The notes under the pieces: generated by a model
Databases searched by the model: none
Seen by the model: the letters and a program-made list of their open reading frames with translations, nothing else
Told to the model about the DNA's origin: nothing
Program-made: the position numbers and the translations under genes
Shown: piece after piece, positions 10,463 through 23,460 of the stretch
How positions within the stretch are numbered: position 1 is the first letter of the stretch
How the letters are laid out: each line of letters begins with the position of its first letter
Origin: Mauremys mutica
Lineage: Eukaryota; Chordata; Testudines; Geoemydidae
NCBI RefSeq assembly: GCF_020497125.1
Contig: NC_059075.1
Coordinates: 110,151,222 to 110,215,221, forward strand
DNA length: 64,000 nt
Direction: 5' to 3'

Positions 10463-13400
10463 TAGATGAATAATTAATCATTTATACTTTTACAGTCTTT
10501 CCACTTTCTCCCTTTGCTAATTTTCCATAAATGGATTGCAACTTTCTTATCACACTTATTCATTGTGCAAGGTTATTTCCTGTGACTAACTCTTGGGCTT
10601 GATTTCTTGATGTTAGGGCTGATTTACCCTACTCTTCGGGTACAAAACTGCCCTAAAAGCTGGCTTCCCTGTTCACTGGAGGATATCCTCAACCACCATA
10701 ATAGCACCTGTGCTAGCTGCCCTCCCACCCAGCCAATCCCAGCTGCTGAGAAGGCGCTACATGACATGGGTTCCTTTACAACTAGCTGCTAGAATGTCTT
10801 TTTTGGCCTAGACTTGAGCCAGAATGACCATAGAATTGGGGGAGCACAAAGCTGGTTTAAAACTAATTTTGACCTCACCCTCATTTAATGCTGCTTTACC
10901 AGACTTTCTGGCATATACAAAGTTAAGCCTCCTAGCTCTGGCTCTTTGATTTCTTACTGCAGTTTCCCTGAGAGATTTATGGGCATTCAGTGAGTAACTC
11001 ACAGAAGTGCAGGTGCAAGTCTCTGCCAGATGAAGATTTGCTGCTGCTGTTGCTTTTAAGGAAATCCCGCACCAGCAGGTGAGCACATTGTGCAGGACAT
11101 GACACATGGGTTCACATTATCCCTTTCCCACTGCCTGTGCCCCATTAAATCCATTGTCTGTAAGACACAATTAAACCAGGGCCCTTTGGGAGGTAAAGTC
11201 TGTTCTTGAACCTCTGCCATTTTGGCTGCTGCACAAAGCTGACATTAGACTTTATGGCACCAAGATGGAACTGCTGGGTTTCTGCCTCTTTTCTTTTAAT
11301 CACAGCTCTTCTTCTACTCCAGGCCCACCTGTACACTTAGGATGTCAAGCCACAGAATTCCTGACAGATAAATCAGAGTAAGAGAATATGCAATAACAGA
11401 TATTCAGATGATCCTAATTTCCCTTTGTTCGATAGGGTACTATTGTAATAATCAGGTTCAGGCTTTGGTCAAACAATGAGTGAGCCAGAATTGAGTATCC
11501 CCATATGCATGAAGGCCATGCTGCTACTAGCGGTGATGATTTTAGGGAGGGGTGGTTAAACCAAGGAGAGAATGTTCAAGAATCAGTGGCTCACACAAAC
11601 TGGTATTTTATGGGAGGAGCTATATCAAAAAGGTGTGTTTGGCCAAGGGTGAGGAGGGGATGCTGAACTCTGCTGAATCCTCCCCAGTAAGACCCAGTGG
11701 CAAAATCCTGACATGGTGTTCTGGCAGGTATTGCTTCCATGGCTGCTGCTCAGGCATGCTGCAGTGAGGTGAGGGAAAGAAGAAGGCTCAGGGGGCCAGA
11801 TTCTCAGCCCTGTGCCTTTCCTTTTATATCACTCAGGCAATGCAAAGGCAGCAGCAACCTCCTGCGAGTGCCTTGCTGAGGATACCCCTAATGTGGAGGA
11901 GCCCCCAGTATGGTTAGAGCTAGCAGAGCTGATTACTGAAGCTTTCTCCCTGAAGCCCCCATGCATGGGGTGTTCTGGGGGCATGTCGGAGATGGCAGAA
12001 GGAGTGGATAGTGTGTGACTTGCTCCAGCAATTGCCATCTGGTAAATGTTCCCTTGGAGGAATATTGCCAGCTGGCACAAGTTAAAGGAACCCCTACACT
12101 GCTTCTAGGGAACAGGGCTGGGTAGAGAATCAGAATGCTGTGAGCATTGCCATCTGCCTTTGCTGCATTCAGCAAAAAAAATTGGCTTAAGTTAGTTAGC
12201 ATCCTTTCCTGGGAACACAACAGAAGCAATTTGGAAGGCTCTTCCTGCCCAAACAAAAAAGGAAACCCTTCTCCCTCTTCTTGACCTTTATCTCTGTCTT
12301 GTCCATTTTTTACCTGTGCTCGGGTCCTCTCTGTCTATTTTATGGGAGCAACATTTGCTGCCAGTAACTGATCAGGATGTTCCGTTTCCAGCTCCTCTCC
12401 AGAAAGATGCTCTGCCACACTCTCAATAATCACTAGAAGCAGCCACACACTGGGCAGTGATTTCAGGGATGCTGATATGATAGGGATATTTTGAATGGAA
12501 ATAAGGGATTGAAGTAGCTTTTCGTAAGCCGTTTCATACCAACAAGGAGCCTGTGGGTATGCTGAAGCCACAGCACTGAACCAACGCCACAGCAGGCTTT
12601 CAACATATAACTTTTGCCTCTGTAACAATATTAGAATTAAAAACTTTTCCCTTTCTTGGGCCCCCTGGCCTAAGAGGCAGTTGATCTAAGATTATTGCTT
12701 TCCACAGATGTCCTGGCAAAGGTATAATTATCTTGGCCTTTTTACAGAATATTTCATGGATCATTTGCCATTGAAGGGGAATTGTTTTCAGTTAATACAG
12801 TAGGTAAATATTAACTCCACTTTTTATCATATACAGAGGAAATGCTTTTATGGGCCAGATTCACCCATGCCTTACTGGAGATTCGCTGGCATAAAACTGG
12901 AGTAATGAATAAATCACATCCCATACCTTTTTCTAGTCTCTTGTTAATGACACACACATGCTGATACTTATTGAATAACTGAGGGAATTACTACCATCCA
13001 TCTCCAATTGCTTTGGACCACAGTACTTAAGATCAGCACTTGCACTCATATCATTCAGTTGTGCGGAAGGGTGGTCCTATAAGTGCTGCAGCAAAGCGAG
13101 ATTTAAGCAATAAAGTAGCTTGTAACTTGTGCCAGTATGGAAATAGTTTGCATGCTGATAGGATTCTCACTGGAAACCTGCTGGCATCCCAGTTAATCTC
13201 GGATTAGAGAAAGTGTGGCTTTTTTAATGTAAATATCACCATAAAACACTGAGTTTATCCAGTCCTCTATTGGATAATGAAGTTTACTTTAATAACAATG
13301 TAAGGTTAGCCAAGATAGAGTGAGATTTGCTTGTGGTCTCATTCCTATGAATGTAAACTATAAACATAAATTTGGCCAAATTGAACTGGCAATGTCTTTA

Positions 13401-13959
13401 GGGTAAGTGGTTGTTAGATTTTTTTTTATAGCTAGTCACATTCTAGTTTACCAGTAGGTCACAATGAATTCAGGGAATTTACACCAAAGATTAATTTGGT
13501 CCACTTGATTTGGGTCTGATCATAGTCACTAGTCCATGGTATAAAACCATTTCCCTTAAAGGTGACCTGCAAAGTGGAAAAAAGTGGGGTTGTGTCCTTG
13601 TTTGTTTCTTTGTGATGTACGAAGAAGGAAGATTTTATTTTATGTTTTTAAATTAAAAAAAAAAGGTTGGGGTTCTTGTTTTTTTACCTTGGAACATCAG
13701 AAATTTAAAATTCTACCCACTCAGATTTTGCCATAGGGTTTGTTGAATCAGCGATAAGAATTGGGAAACTTCGTTAGCCCTTAATTGGAAGGCTCCTGTC
13801 AATGGCATCAGGTCCTCACTTCCGTAAGGAGCAAATTCACACAGTATTTTTTTTAAGAACTTTTTAAATAATGTCTACATATAGTAACAATTACATTGCT
13901 GGCTAGTGCTGGCATTTGCACAAAAGCACTGACAGATCTCAATAGGCTGTAGGCAGAGC

Positions 13960-14365
13960 TGTGTGAATAATGGATTTTCAGTTCACTGGCAGTTCCGAAA
14001 AAAATCATTACAAATTTTTTCTTTCGGGTCAACCCAAAAATAATTTTTTTTCAGAATTTTTGGTGAAGCACAAAAAAAAAACATTTTGGATCAAACAAAA
14101 CATTTTGTTTGCCCCAAAACAAAAACTTTTCATTTAGATTTTGAGTGTTTGATATTTTATAAAATTAAAGGAAATTTTGAAAGGAAAAGTTGAAACATTT
14201 CATGTCAAAATGAAACATTTTGACTTTTTCAACATTTTTAGGGTTTTTTGGGTTTTTTTTTACCAAAATTGATATGAATTCGCAAAATGTGTTGGTTGAC
14301 CCAAATCAGTATTTTTTTTGCTAAAAGACGTTTCAGTTGAAAACTTCCCAACTCTAGTAGCATCT
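13960..14365. repeat. AT-rich interspersed repeat, copy 2
   Basis: Long runs of t and a with 'caaaacattttgtttgcccc' and 'ttgaaacatttcatgtcaaa'. Related to 9690-10040. Confidence 0.5.
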
Positions 14366-14756
14366 CCCTAAACTCCTCGCACAGGAATCAGTTTCATGAG
14401 GCAGCTGGTGCCTGTTGAGCATTTTTTAGCTAGAAGATTCTATTTAAACTTCCTTTATAAGAAAAACAGCATACGCAACAAGGCTGAATGAAGAGATGAG
14501 CCTTACAGGCCTGTGCCAGAGTCATGTGCTGAAATCAGACTTTTTTTTTATTTTGCACAAATGTTTCTAGCCCTCATGGATGCGAAGAAGCAGCTTAGTA
14601 GCATGGCCTGTCTGCAACTGACACCTAAGTTGGCACACATCATGAAACAACAGCTCCATCAATAGCGATCTATTCATCTTGACTGAAAACTGCTGCCATG
14701 CTAATGCCTGGTTAACCATGCAAAGGCAGGCCCTGATCCTGATTGCCTGTATTTAT

Positions 14757-14900
14757 GGTGCCGTGTTATTGTTGTAGCCCTGTTGGTCCCAGGATATGAG
14801 AGAAACTTGGCAGGTGAGGTAATATATTTTATTGAACCAACTGCTGTTGGTAAAAGAGACAAGCTTTTGAGCTCCACAGAGCTTTTCTTCTGATATTTAT
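14757..14900. mobile_element. tRNA-derived SINE fragment
   Basis: 'gttgtagccctgttggtccc' followed by 'aggatatgagagaaacttgg', then 'gaggtaatatattttattga' and 'aagagacaagctttt'. The same order occurs at 19735-19870. Confidence 0.6.
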
Positions 14901-15159
14901 GGTGCTCTGTGCCATATTGAGCGCTGAAGCTGAGCACAATGGGCTACATCATATAGTTCTAACACAGCCAACATTGTCATTGGTTTAAGTGGGAGTTTTG
15001 TCTGGTGAAGACTGTAGGATTTGGCCTAGAGGATCCATCAATGCAAGGTACTGAACTCGGGAACAAAGTACACTAGGCTAAAGCAACCTTATAAATCAGA
15101 TGTGTAGTTTTAAACACTGCAGATAGGTGAATAAATAACCACAAATAAGGAATTCACTT

Positions 15160-15270
15160 GATGAGTATCTGTTCTGTTCACTCCCTCTGGCATTGACCAC
15201 TGTCAGAAGACAGGATACTGGGCTAGATGGACCATTGGTTTGATCCAATATGGCCATGTTCTTCTGTTCT
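15160..15270. mobile_element. Sauropsid interspersed repeat, probably CR1-related
   Basis: 'ggatactgggctagatggac' and 'ttgatccaatatggccatgt' are phrases of a common reptile repeat. A related phrase in the opposite orientation occurs near 63880-63960. Confidence 0.45.
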
Positions 15271-15374
15271 TGAGCTCTTCCCTCCAAAGAGGAACCCATC
15301 ATTAACCAAGAGTCCTTCTTATTCCAAAGATAAGGAATCCCATTAATCATTCCCACATCCCCTAGAGAAGAATA

Positions 15375-15618
15375 CCAGCAGCAGTGGAGAAGTAAAGGTG
15401 TCAATGCCATACCATACCAACCTTACTTCGCTGCTGCTGGCAGTGGTGCTGCCTTCAGAGCTGGGTGCCCAGCCAGCCACCACTCCCTGATCTGCCTTTG
15501 GAGGTGGGCAGAGGTATTTGTACTTGTATGGCAGAAGTGTGGGGGTGGGATGGAGGGGGTAAATGACTACAGACACAAAGAAGGTGGGCATAATCAAAAA
15601 TAAGTTTCAGAACCACTG
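15375..15618. mobile_element. Right-end fragment of a hAT-type element
   Basis: Shares 'gccttcagagctgggtgccc', 'gactacagacacaaagaag' and the terminal 'cagaaccactg' with the complete element at 32509-33207. Confidence 0.6.
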
Positions 15619-16391
15619 CGTGCATGTATCTTTAATAATGGTCTGACACATAGGTCTGCTGGCAGGAAATGGTTCTTCATTTCCTGGCTCCAGTCAGGGT
15701 TCTGGAAGGATCTGGTAAGCAAGAATGGAGGACTGCAAAGACCAACAAACTGTGTGGATCTGCATCTCCTATTGCCCCATGTTTTGCAGAGCCTTCTGTG
15801 GGGTGCAGAGGTATATGGATGAATATCAGGACTCATTAGAGTCAAAACTTAAATTCCATATGAGCAAGGGATAAACTGCTTTGTATACAATGAAGTCTAT
15901 GTGGGCAGCTTGCTTTCTGTCCCTTAAATAACACTGCATTCTTGGCACCAGAATTCCCTGTAATGATGACGCCAATACCTGCCTTGTCATCAAAAGCATT
16001 TTTACAGACTGCCATTAAAGTGTGTGACACAACTTTGCTATTTAGAAATATTTGGGAAGGGGGGTTAGGTGAGAGGAAGAATCAATGCAAATATGAAAGG
16101 ATGGCAACGAGAAAAGATGCTTAGACCGCGAATATAAACTTAGAATGTGTTAAATTCAAACATGGTGATGTGGTGTATATATTTATATATTATTTTTTTA
16201 AATGACAACTCATTTTTCCACCTTGTTAGAGGGAGGTAAGCACCTGATCCATGGACTCTGCTTCTCCAATGTAGACAAGCATTTAAGCCCACAGCTCAAT
16301 GTACATATGAATCCTGTTACTCATTTCCTTCCCTTTCTACATGCCATCCTGTAGGCTTCCACACAGCCATGGATGGATGAACAGGACTAAA

Positions 16392-18130
16392 GCCTGGTCT
16401 ACACTAGGCGTTTAAACCGGTTTTAGGAGCGTAAAACCGATTTAACGCCACAACCGTCCACACTAGGAGGCACCATATATCGATTTTAATGGCTCTTTAA
16501 ACCGGTTTCTGTACTCCTCCCTAACGAGAGGAGTAACGCTAGTATCGGTATTAACATATCGGATTAGGGTTAGTGTGGACGCTGATCGACGGTATTGGCC
16601 TCCGGGAGCTATCCCACAGTGCAGCAGTGACCGCTCTGGACCGCAATCTGAACTCGGATGCAGTGCTCAGGTAGACAGGAAAAGCCCCGCGAACTTTTGA
16701 ATATTTCCTGTTTGCCCAGCGTGGAGCTCCGATCAGCACGGGTGACGATGCAGTCCGAAATCAAAATAAAAAAAGAGCTCCAGCACGGACCATGCGGATG
16801 TGATCGCTGTAAGGGCAGGCAAATCCGTTCTATCAGCGCTCCGTTACAGAAGATGAAATTCAGAATCCTTTTTTAAAAATCTCCAGACAGACGCCATAGC
16901 AGGGACTCAGCGCACTGCAGCGTGACAAGCGTAACGGAAAGCCAAAGAATCAAATGGACGCTCATGGACTGGAGGACTGAAGCTATCCCACAGTTCCTGC
17001 AGCCTCCGAAAAGTATTTGCATTCTTGGCTGAGCTCCAAATGCTTCTAGGGTCAAACACAGTGTCCGCGGTGGGTCAGGGCATAGCTTGGCAATCTACTC
17101 ACCCCCCCCCACCCCCAGAAGCGAAAGGGAAAACAATCCTCTGACTCTTTTACATGTCACCCTATCTTTACTGAATGCTGCAGATAGACACGATGCTGCA
17201 GCCGTCAACACCAACATCCTCACTCCCCCCCTGCCATGGGTGGCTGATGGTACAAAAGGACTGGTAACCATCCTCGTCATCAGCCTATTGGGACATGGGG
17301 GAGTAACCATGCTGACTAGCATCCGTCAGGTCGATCAAGGGCTCCTGGCCCTAATTTTTTATGGTGGATGGTGCAGTATGGCTGGTAACCATCGTCATCA
17401 TAGCAACAGGGGGCTGAGCTCCATCAGCCCCCACCCTTCATGTGTAAAGAAAAGATTCAGTTGCCCCTGGACTAGCAGCTTCTCTCCTACACACTGCTTA
17501 ATGTCCTGGCTGGACTATCATAGCAGCTGGAGGCTGCCTTCCACTCATTTCTCACTAACAAGTCACCATGTCTTTTTATTCCTTCATTCTTTATTACTTC
17601 ATCACACAAGTGGGGGGACAATGCTACGGTAGCCCAGAAAGGCTGGGGGAAGAACGGAATCAACAGGTGGGGTTGTTACAGGAGCACCCCCTGTGAATAG
17701 CATACAGATCATAGTTTCTGCAGGATCTGACACAGAGCAGCTGTGCTCTCTGGTTCTATGATACAGTGGTTATCTAGTACACTTGCCTATATTCTAGGCA
17801 GGACTGATTCTATTTTTAGATACCAAAAAGGAGGGATTGACTCAGGGAGTCATTCCCAATTTTGGCTTTTGCGCCCCTGGCTAAGAGCAGCCAGGGGCAC
17901 TTATGACAGCAGCAAATGGTACAAAAGGACTGGTAGCCATAATCATCCTCACCAGTTCCAATTTATGGAAGGGTTTGGATGGTGCAGTATGACTGGTAAC
18001 CATCTCTGCTGTCATGCAAAAGCAAAAGCATGCTTCTGTGTAGCGCTGCTGAATCGCCTCTGTGAGCGGCATCTAGTACACATACGGTGAGAGTCACAAC
18101 AAAAGGCAAAACAAGCTCCATGATTGCCAT
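16392..18130. mobile_element. Composite Harbinger-like repeat region
   Basis: Starts 'cctggtctacactaggcg', with 'taaaccggttt' blocks and 'gagctatcccacagt', all typical of turtle DNA-transposon copies. The right part repeats 'ggactggtaaccatc'-like phrases at 17258, 17383 and 17927-18002. A tRNA-like decayed stretch lies near 17760-17835 ('cagtggttatctagtacac'). A 181-codon plus-strand ORF at 17087-17632 shows no protein-family features. Confidence 0.5.
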
Positions 18131-18398
18131 GCCAAAAGGCACTGAGCATATTGCCTCTGCATAACTCTGTCTCCGTGCTTGTCTTGGGGCATCAAACCTA
18201 GATCTCCCAGACGGCCAACCAAGCAGTACACTGGCCAGCCCTTACTAGGCATTTTCTGCACTTTCATGGAGTCCCTTTACTGCCAGTTATATAAAAAGGA
18301 GAATCTGAAACCTTACAAACCTACTTATTATTACATGAAGAACACTGGCGGAATAATGGCAATATCCTTCATTTTATACTCATCAATAAATTCAGTCA

Positions 18399-19290
18399 TA
18401 GAATCATAGAATCATAGAATCTCAGGGTTGGAAGGGACCTCAAGAGGTCATCTAGTCCAACCCCCTGCTCAAAGCAGGACCAATTCCCAACTAAATCATC
18501 CCAGCCAGGGCTTTGTCAAGCCTGACCTTAAAAACCTCTAAGGAAGGAGATTCCACCACCTCCCTAGGTAACCCATTCCAGTTCTTCACCACCCTACTAG
18601 TGAAAAAGTTTTTCCTAATATCCAACCTAAACCTCCCCCTCTGCAACTTGAGACCATTACTCCTTGTTCTGTCATCTTCTACCACTGAGAACAGTCTAGA
18701 TCCATCCTCTTTGGAACCCCCTTTCAGGTAGTTGAAAGCAGCTATCAAATTCCCCCTCATGCTTCTCTTCTGCAGACTAAACAATCCCAGTTCCCTCAGC
18801 CTCTCCTCATAAGTCATGTGCTCCAGCCCCCTAATCATTTTTGTTGCCCTCCGCTGGACTCTCTCCAATTTATCCACATCCTTCTTGTAGTGTGGGGCCC
18901 AAAACTGGACACAGTACTCCAAATGAGGCCTCACCAGTGCTGAGTAGAAGGGAATGATCACATCCCTTGATCTGCTGGAAATGCCCCTACTTATACAACC
19001 CAAAATGCCATTAGCCTTCTTGGCAACAAGGGCACACTGTTGACTCATATTCAGCTTTTCGTCCACCGTAACCCCTAGGTCCTTTTCTGCAGAACTGCTG
19101 CCCAGCCATTCGGTCCCTAGTCTGTAGCAGTGCATGGGATTCTTCCGTCCTAAGTGCAGGACTCTGCACTTGTCCTTGTTGAACCTCATCATATTTCTTT
19201 TGGCCCAATCCTCTAATTTGTCTAGGTCCCTCTGTATCCTAGCCCTACCCTCCAGCGTATCAACCACTCCTCCCAGTTTAGTGTCAAGTA
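18399..19290 (-). mobile_element. CR1 LINE, 5'-truncated, with reverse-transcriptase C-terminal ORF
   Basis: The 3' end carries the CR1 signature (attctatga) repeats (18399-18420 on the plus strand: catagaatcatagaatcata). The minus strand keeps an open frame of 258 codons (18491-19267). It holds the typical C-terminal text of CR1 ORF2: [71 protein letters not shown]. No stop interrupts it, so the insertion is fairly young. It cannot move by itself because the 5' part is missing. Confidence 0.92.
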
Positions 19291-19734
19291 AACTAGTGTG
19301 TTACTGACTTGCGCAATGTCTCAATGCTTTAGACCATATTCTGGGGTCATTACTTTTGTATTTATTCACACTTTTAAGACTAAAAGAATTTGCCGGAATA
19401 AGGAACTGATGAAGGATTTCAGGATTTTTCATCTGTCTTGAAAATGATCTCTTATAGTTTGTTGATAATATTGAAGGTATTCAAGAGGGAATCTCTTGGA
19501 TGTACTTAGTTGAGCATTAAGCCAAATCAGGTTGTGTATTGTATTAATTCATGATGAGTAGGTTAGGCAGATGTTACACAAACATAGCTGGGATATGATA
19601 GCCACTTCTAATGTTGCACAAACAGGCATTACTGCCTTTTTCTAACCCCTCGCCCCCGATTAAATCAATGCAAAGACTCCTGCCGACTTCAGTGGGAGTT
19701 GGATTGATCCTTACAGAAGGCTTGTTGTATGCAG

Positions 19735-19870
19735 TGTTGTTGTAGCTCTGTTGGTCCCAGGATATTAGACAGACAAGGTGGTTGAGGTAATATCTTTTAT
19801 TGTACCAACTTCTGTCCCTGAGAGAGACAAGCTTTCTGGCTACACAGAATTCTTCCTCAGGTCTGGGGAA
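19735..19870. mobile_element. tRNA-derived SINE fragment
   Basis: 'gttgtagctctgttggtccc', 'aggatattagacagacaagg', 'taatatcttttattgtacca' and 'gagagacaagctttctggct' match the copy at 14757-14900. Confidence 0.6.
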
Positions 19871-21374
19871 AGTACTCAGAATGTCACAGCTAGATGCAAA
19901 CTGGGACAGATTGTTTAGAATAAGTAGTTAACAAATATTTCAAGAGTCCATTCAAAGTGAAGTGGCCAGTTAACACTGTTGGCATGTTGACATTTCTATC
20001 ATACCAGGGTTAATCTCATGATTCCTGATACCCACTGCAGTTGGTCTTTTGTAGCCCATCAATGTTCCATTTAAACGTCTGGTCCTAAATGTATAACAAA
20101 GTAAAGCAGGGGGGGTTTACCCCCATATATTGGGTGCCTAAGTAGATATGAAGTGGATAATGATATCTTGGCCACATGAAATCATATCAGGAATGCAACA
20201 AAGTTTAACGTACTTATTGTCAATCTAGATGCAAAACCTTTAATTGCATAAATTATTTAAATCATTTTTATGCCTAAAACAGTGGAAAGAGATCACCAGC
20301 TCTATGTCTTGACATAACTTGAGGTGCCTCTTTTTATAATAGCTGTCCCAGAAAATGTCTGATCTGGTGAAGAATGGTAAGAGAAAGCAATGTGGGCAGG
20401 AATGGTGGACATGCATTTTTACTCCACATAATACTTTGGATGTCATGGTATGAGACCCAAGAGATGATTATTTTACCTCTCAATGGTTGACAGGTGCCAG
20501 TGGCCTGTCATAGAGTAGAATCTGTCACTTAAACTCTTCTGATGATATAAAGCTTCTGTCTTGTGTCTCACTTATTATACTGTGTATCCTTGGGATGAAT
20601 GCCTACTTAGATGACATGCATTTAGCAGGCCAAAAGATTGATGGAATGGATGATACATAATAGGAAGTAAGCTAACTTTTAACATACAGTACACTGTAAC
20701 TACAGAGGCTGACTTCTGTGTCATTAACTCTTCTGCCTTATTTGGCATGGATGCATGTATTTAAACTATGCCGGTGGCTGGTACGCACATACAGATTTAT
20801 TCCAAATTGCTAAGTTGGTAGACTACAATTTCCACTTACCAATGAGAGTGCAAATATTGCCACAGATTTCTGCTATATGCACTTTTCACACACAATGTAA
20901 CTACATGGCCCTCAATTTTCAATTTCTGTAAGTGCAGCTATTTTTATTTGATGATGAGTGGTCTACTGGATCATCATTAACAGGAAACAGCTCTTCAGGC
21001 ATTTCTAATGCACAGAGAACAAAGTTGAAAACAGAGAGGCCCTGATAATGGGCTACAGAGAATATGTCTTAAAATAACCCCCAATCTTCTCAAAATGGCT
21101 GTTTTCTAGTAAATTAAACCTGATCTTTCCCATGTTTTGTTTTAGCAGACGTAGCATCATAATGCTGATACAAAAGAGTCTCGCCTGTTGGGACCCAGAA
21201 TCTAGACCTCTATAGATTCTAGCACTTAGAGAGCCAAAATAGTTATTCAACTGACTTAGAAAATCTGGCACTTTACTACTTAGGCCTGCGACAGATCTCC
21301 CTTCCCTTTAAAGGTCTGAAGGCTCAAAAGTGCTGGTGAATAAACACAAAGAGTTTTCATGTCTGAAATGAATT

Positions 21375-21590
21375 TTTAATCATTTAAAGCAAAAGAAACT
21401 AACTTAAAACTAAACAAAAGAGACTGTCTCTTTTGTATACAAATAAATAGAGCACAATTACAAATAGTCAGAGAGGGCACAGAAGAGGAGGAAGTGAGAA
21501 AAGGCAAAGCATTGAATCACTCTTGGAAGATTAGACTGGTGCATAGACCCTTCTTGTACTTTTTTCTGTGTGCCATTACTTTTCTCCCCT
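21375..21590 (-). other. MUC2: MUC2 3'UTR with ATTAAA polyadenylation signal
   Basis: No AATAAA on the minus strand was seen near the stop. The common variant ATTAAA occurs at 21375-21380, about 210 nt past the stop. A GT-rich stretch follows further left (around 21340), as expected downstream of a cleavage site. The boundary is inferred. Confidence 0.5.
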
Positions 21591-23460
21591 TCATTTCAAT
21601 ATTTTCTGAATGGCCCGCTTGACACGTTCGATGGCACTCTCTTCTCCACTTTCCGTTGGCTTTACTGTGGAGCTGGGTTCTGTGCACTCAGTGTCAAGAC
21701 ATTCACAACGGTCCACATGCAGGTACTTGTGCACCACAGTTTTCCCATCGGGGCATTGCAGTAGAACTTGCTTCTTGCTAGTCGCTGCGTCCCTGCAGCA
21801 GGAACACTTGTGCTCCATGGAGTTGGCCTCAGCAGAGTATCTGTTTGTTGGTGTGGGAAAAGATACCATTACACTTTGCCATAAGTGCCAGAGAGAAAGA
21901 GAGAGAGTGAAACGAAGTACGATGAGGAATCCTGGTGAATAAGCTGCTGTAAGGAATTGGGAATAATATGTAAAAGGGGCCCTCTGATGGTGTGAGTTAG
22001 GGGAACTGCTCCTTTACCTCAGCTGGTGGAATGCTAGGCACCCAAGTTCAAGCATAATGTAGTCTGCTGTTTCAAAAACCAAGCCATCAGGGGCAGACTT
22101 TCAAAGGGGCTTAAGGGAATTAGGCACCCAACTCCTATTGAAAGTCACTGGGAGTTCGGTGCCCAATTTCCTTAGGCCCCTTTGAAATCCTTGCCCAAAA
22201 CCATTTAAGTTAGATACTTTCTGTTCGCAGCAGATCAGATGTAGTGTAGCCAGCTGCAATATAAGCCTCCCTGCATCATCCTTCCAGTGAAACCTGCCCT
22301 AAGCATCCTGTAAGGATCAGCCTAACTTAGACTGTAAACTCTTTGTGTCAGGGGCCATCTTTTTTATGTTTATATACAGTTAGGATCCCCATCAGGATCC
22401 TAACTGGGGCCTGTCAATACTGCAGCAGTACAAATAAATAATTCCCATGAGGAATTTGTAATTCATTTTCCACATTGACTAAAAACGGGTTTTCCTCCAG
22501 ATAAGGGCTGCCAATTGTATTCAGTGATAAGCTGCAAAGGATCATTCCAGTGAGAAATTAAGGTTATCGACTTAATTTGTCAAATGGTGTTCAGCAGCTA
22601 TATTCTAGGTTTCTTGCTAGGTTTTAGCAGCTGTACCTCTGGTTTCTTCAAAGTTCTCTCATTCCAGAGCAATGATACTGACTCCATTATCTCAGGAGTC
22701 ATGTACAGCCCCTGAGCACACATTTTTTCAGTTCTTTACTCAACAAGTGTCTCCCTCTGACTTTTTACAAAGTGTATTTAAATAAAGTGTCTCTCTCTTT
22801 TCCCTCCTCCCATTATATGCTCATCATTGGAAAGTAGTTTCTCTGCTATTGAAGTTCAGACATGGCTACCATTAGGATATTTCCTGCAATGGGAACGAAC
22901 TCAATGCCACATATCCAAGTTGCTCTAACACAAATGACAAGTGAGCTGGCTAGGGTCACCAGACAGCAAGTGTGAAAAATCGGGACGGGGTGGGGGGTAA
23001 TATGCATCCATAGAAGAAAATGCCCCAAATATCGGGACTGTCCCTATAAAATAGGGACAGCTAGTCACCCTAGCTGGCTCTCACTTTGTAGGCAATAAGG
23101 AATCAACACAACTCTCTGGAAGCAAAGATGCAGCCCCATGTGTCCCTTGGCTTTGGACTTCATTACTATGGTGAATCAACCCTTCACCTAGCTTCACCAA
23201 ACCAGTTACAAATTTCAGTACTCATGAGACTGGAAGTTGAGCCAGTTCTAGGTCTTCTACCATTCTTCAGCCTGGCTATGTATTGTCCCTTTTATAGAAA
23301 CAGTCTCCTTGTCTGAGTCACTTTACTTACAATGAGAAGGTTCCGCATGATCCTTCACATTGAGTCAGGTAGACTTTATCCACAGAACGGCAGCCCTTAT
23401 GGGTTATATAGTCCACGATTTGGGTGACAGAACATGGTGATGGGCTATCTTGAGGGATGC
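21591..23460 (-). CDS. MUC2: MUC2 last two exons: C-terminal cystine knot and stop
   Basis: Exons 23331-23460 (CSVTQIVDYITHKGCRSVD, CEGSCGTFSL) and 21591-21840 (YSAEANSMEHKCSCCRDAA, CPDGKTVVHKYLHVDRCEC). The cysteine pattern, with adjacent Cys in CSCC, is the CTCK fold that dimerises gel-forming mucins in the ER. The C-terminus after the knot is a short charged tail (ESAIERVKRAIQKILK) and the stop is TGA at 21591-21593. Confidence 0.94.

Larger units (their letters stand above)
8163..21374. other. Intergenic region between the ovomucin-like gene and MUC2
   Basis: I found no protein exon here on either strand. The recognisable content is the repeats listed separately. The stretches at 10470-13950, 14900-15150 and 19900-21374 show nothing I can identify. 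Regulatory elements of either gene could be present but carry no signature I can support. Confidence 0.55.

Noticed and set aside
11812..12256. Overlapping ORFs of 68-107 codons on both strands
   Set aside because: No splice context, domain or repeat identity; consistent with chance in a locally GC-richer stretch.
17087..17632. 181-codon plus-strand ORF
   Set aside because: It lies wholly in a Harbinger-like repeat, contains repeated 'ctggtaaccatc' phrases, and shows no domain or gene context.
17760..17835. tRNA-Val-like stretch (cagtggttatctagtacac)
   Set aside because: Too degenerate, with no B box in place; a decayed piece inside a repeat.
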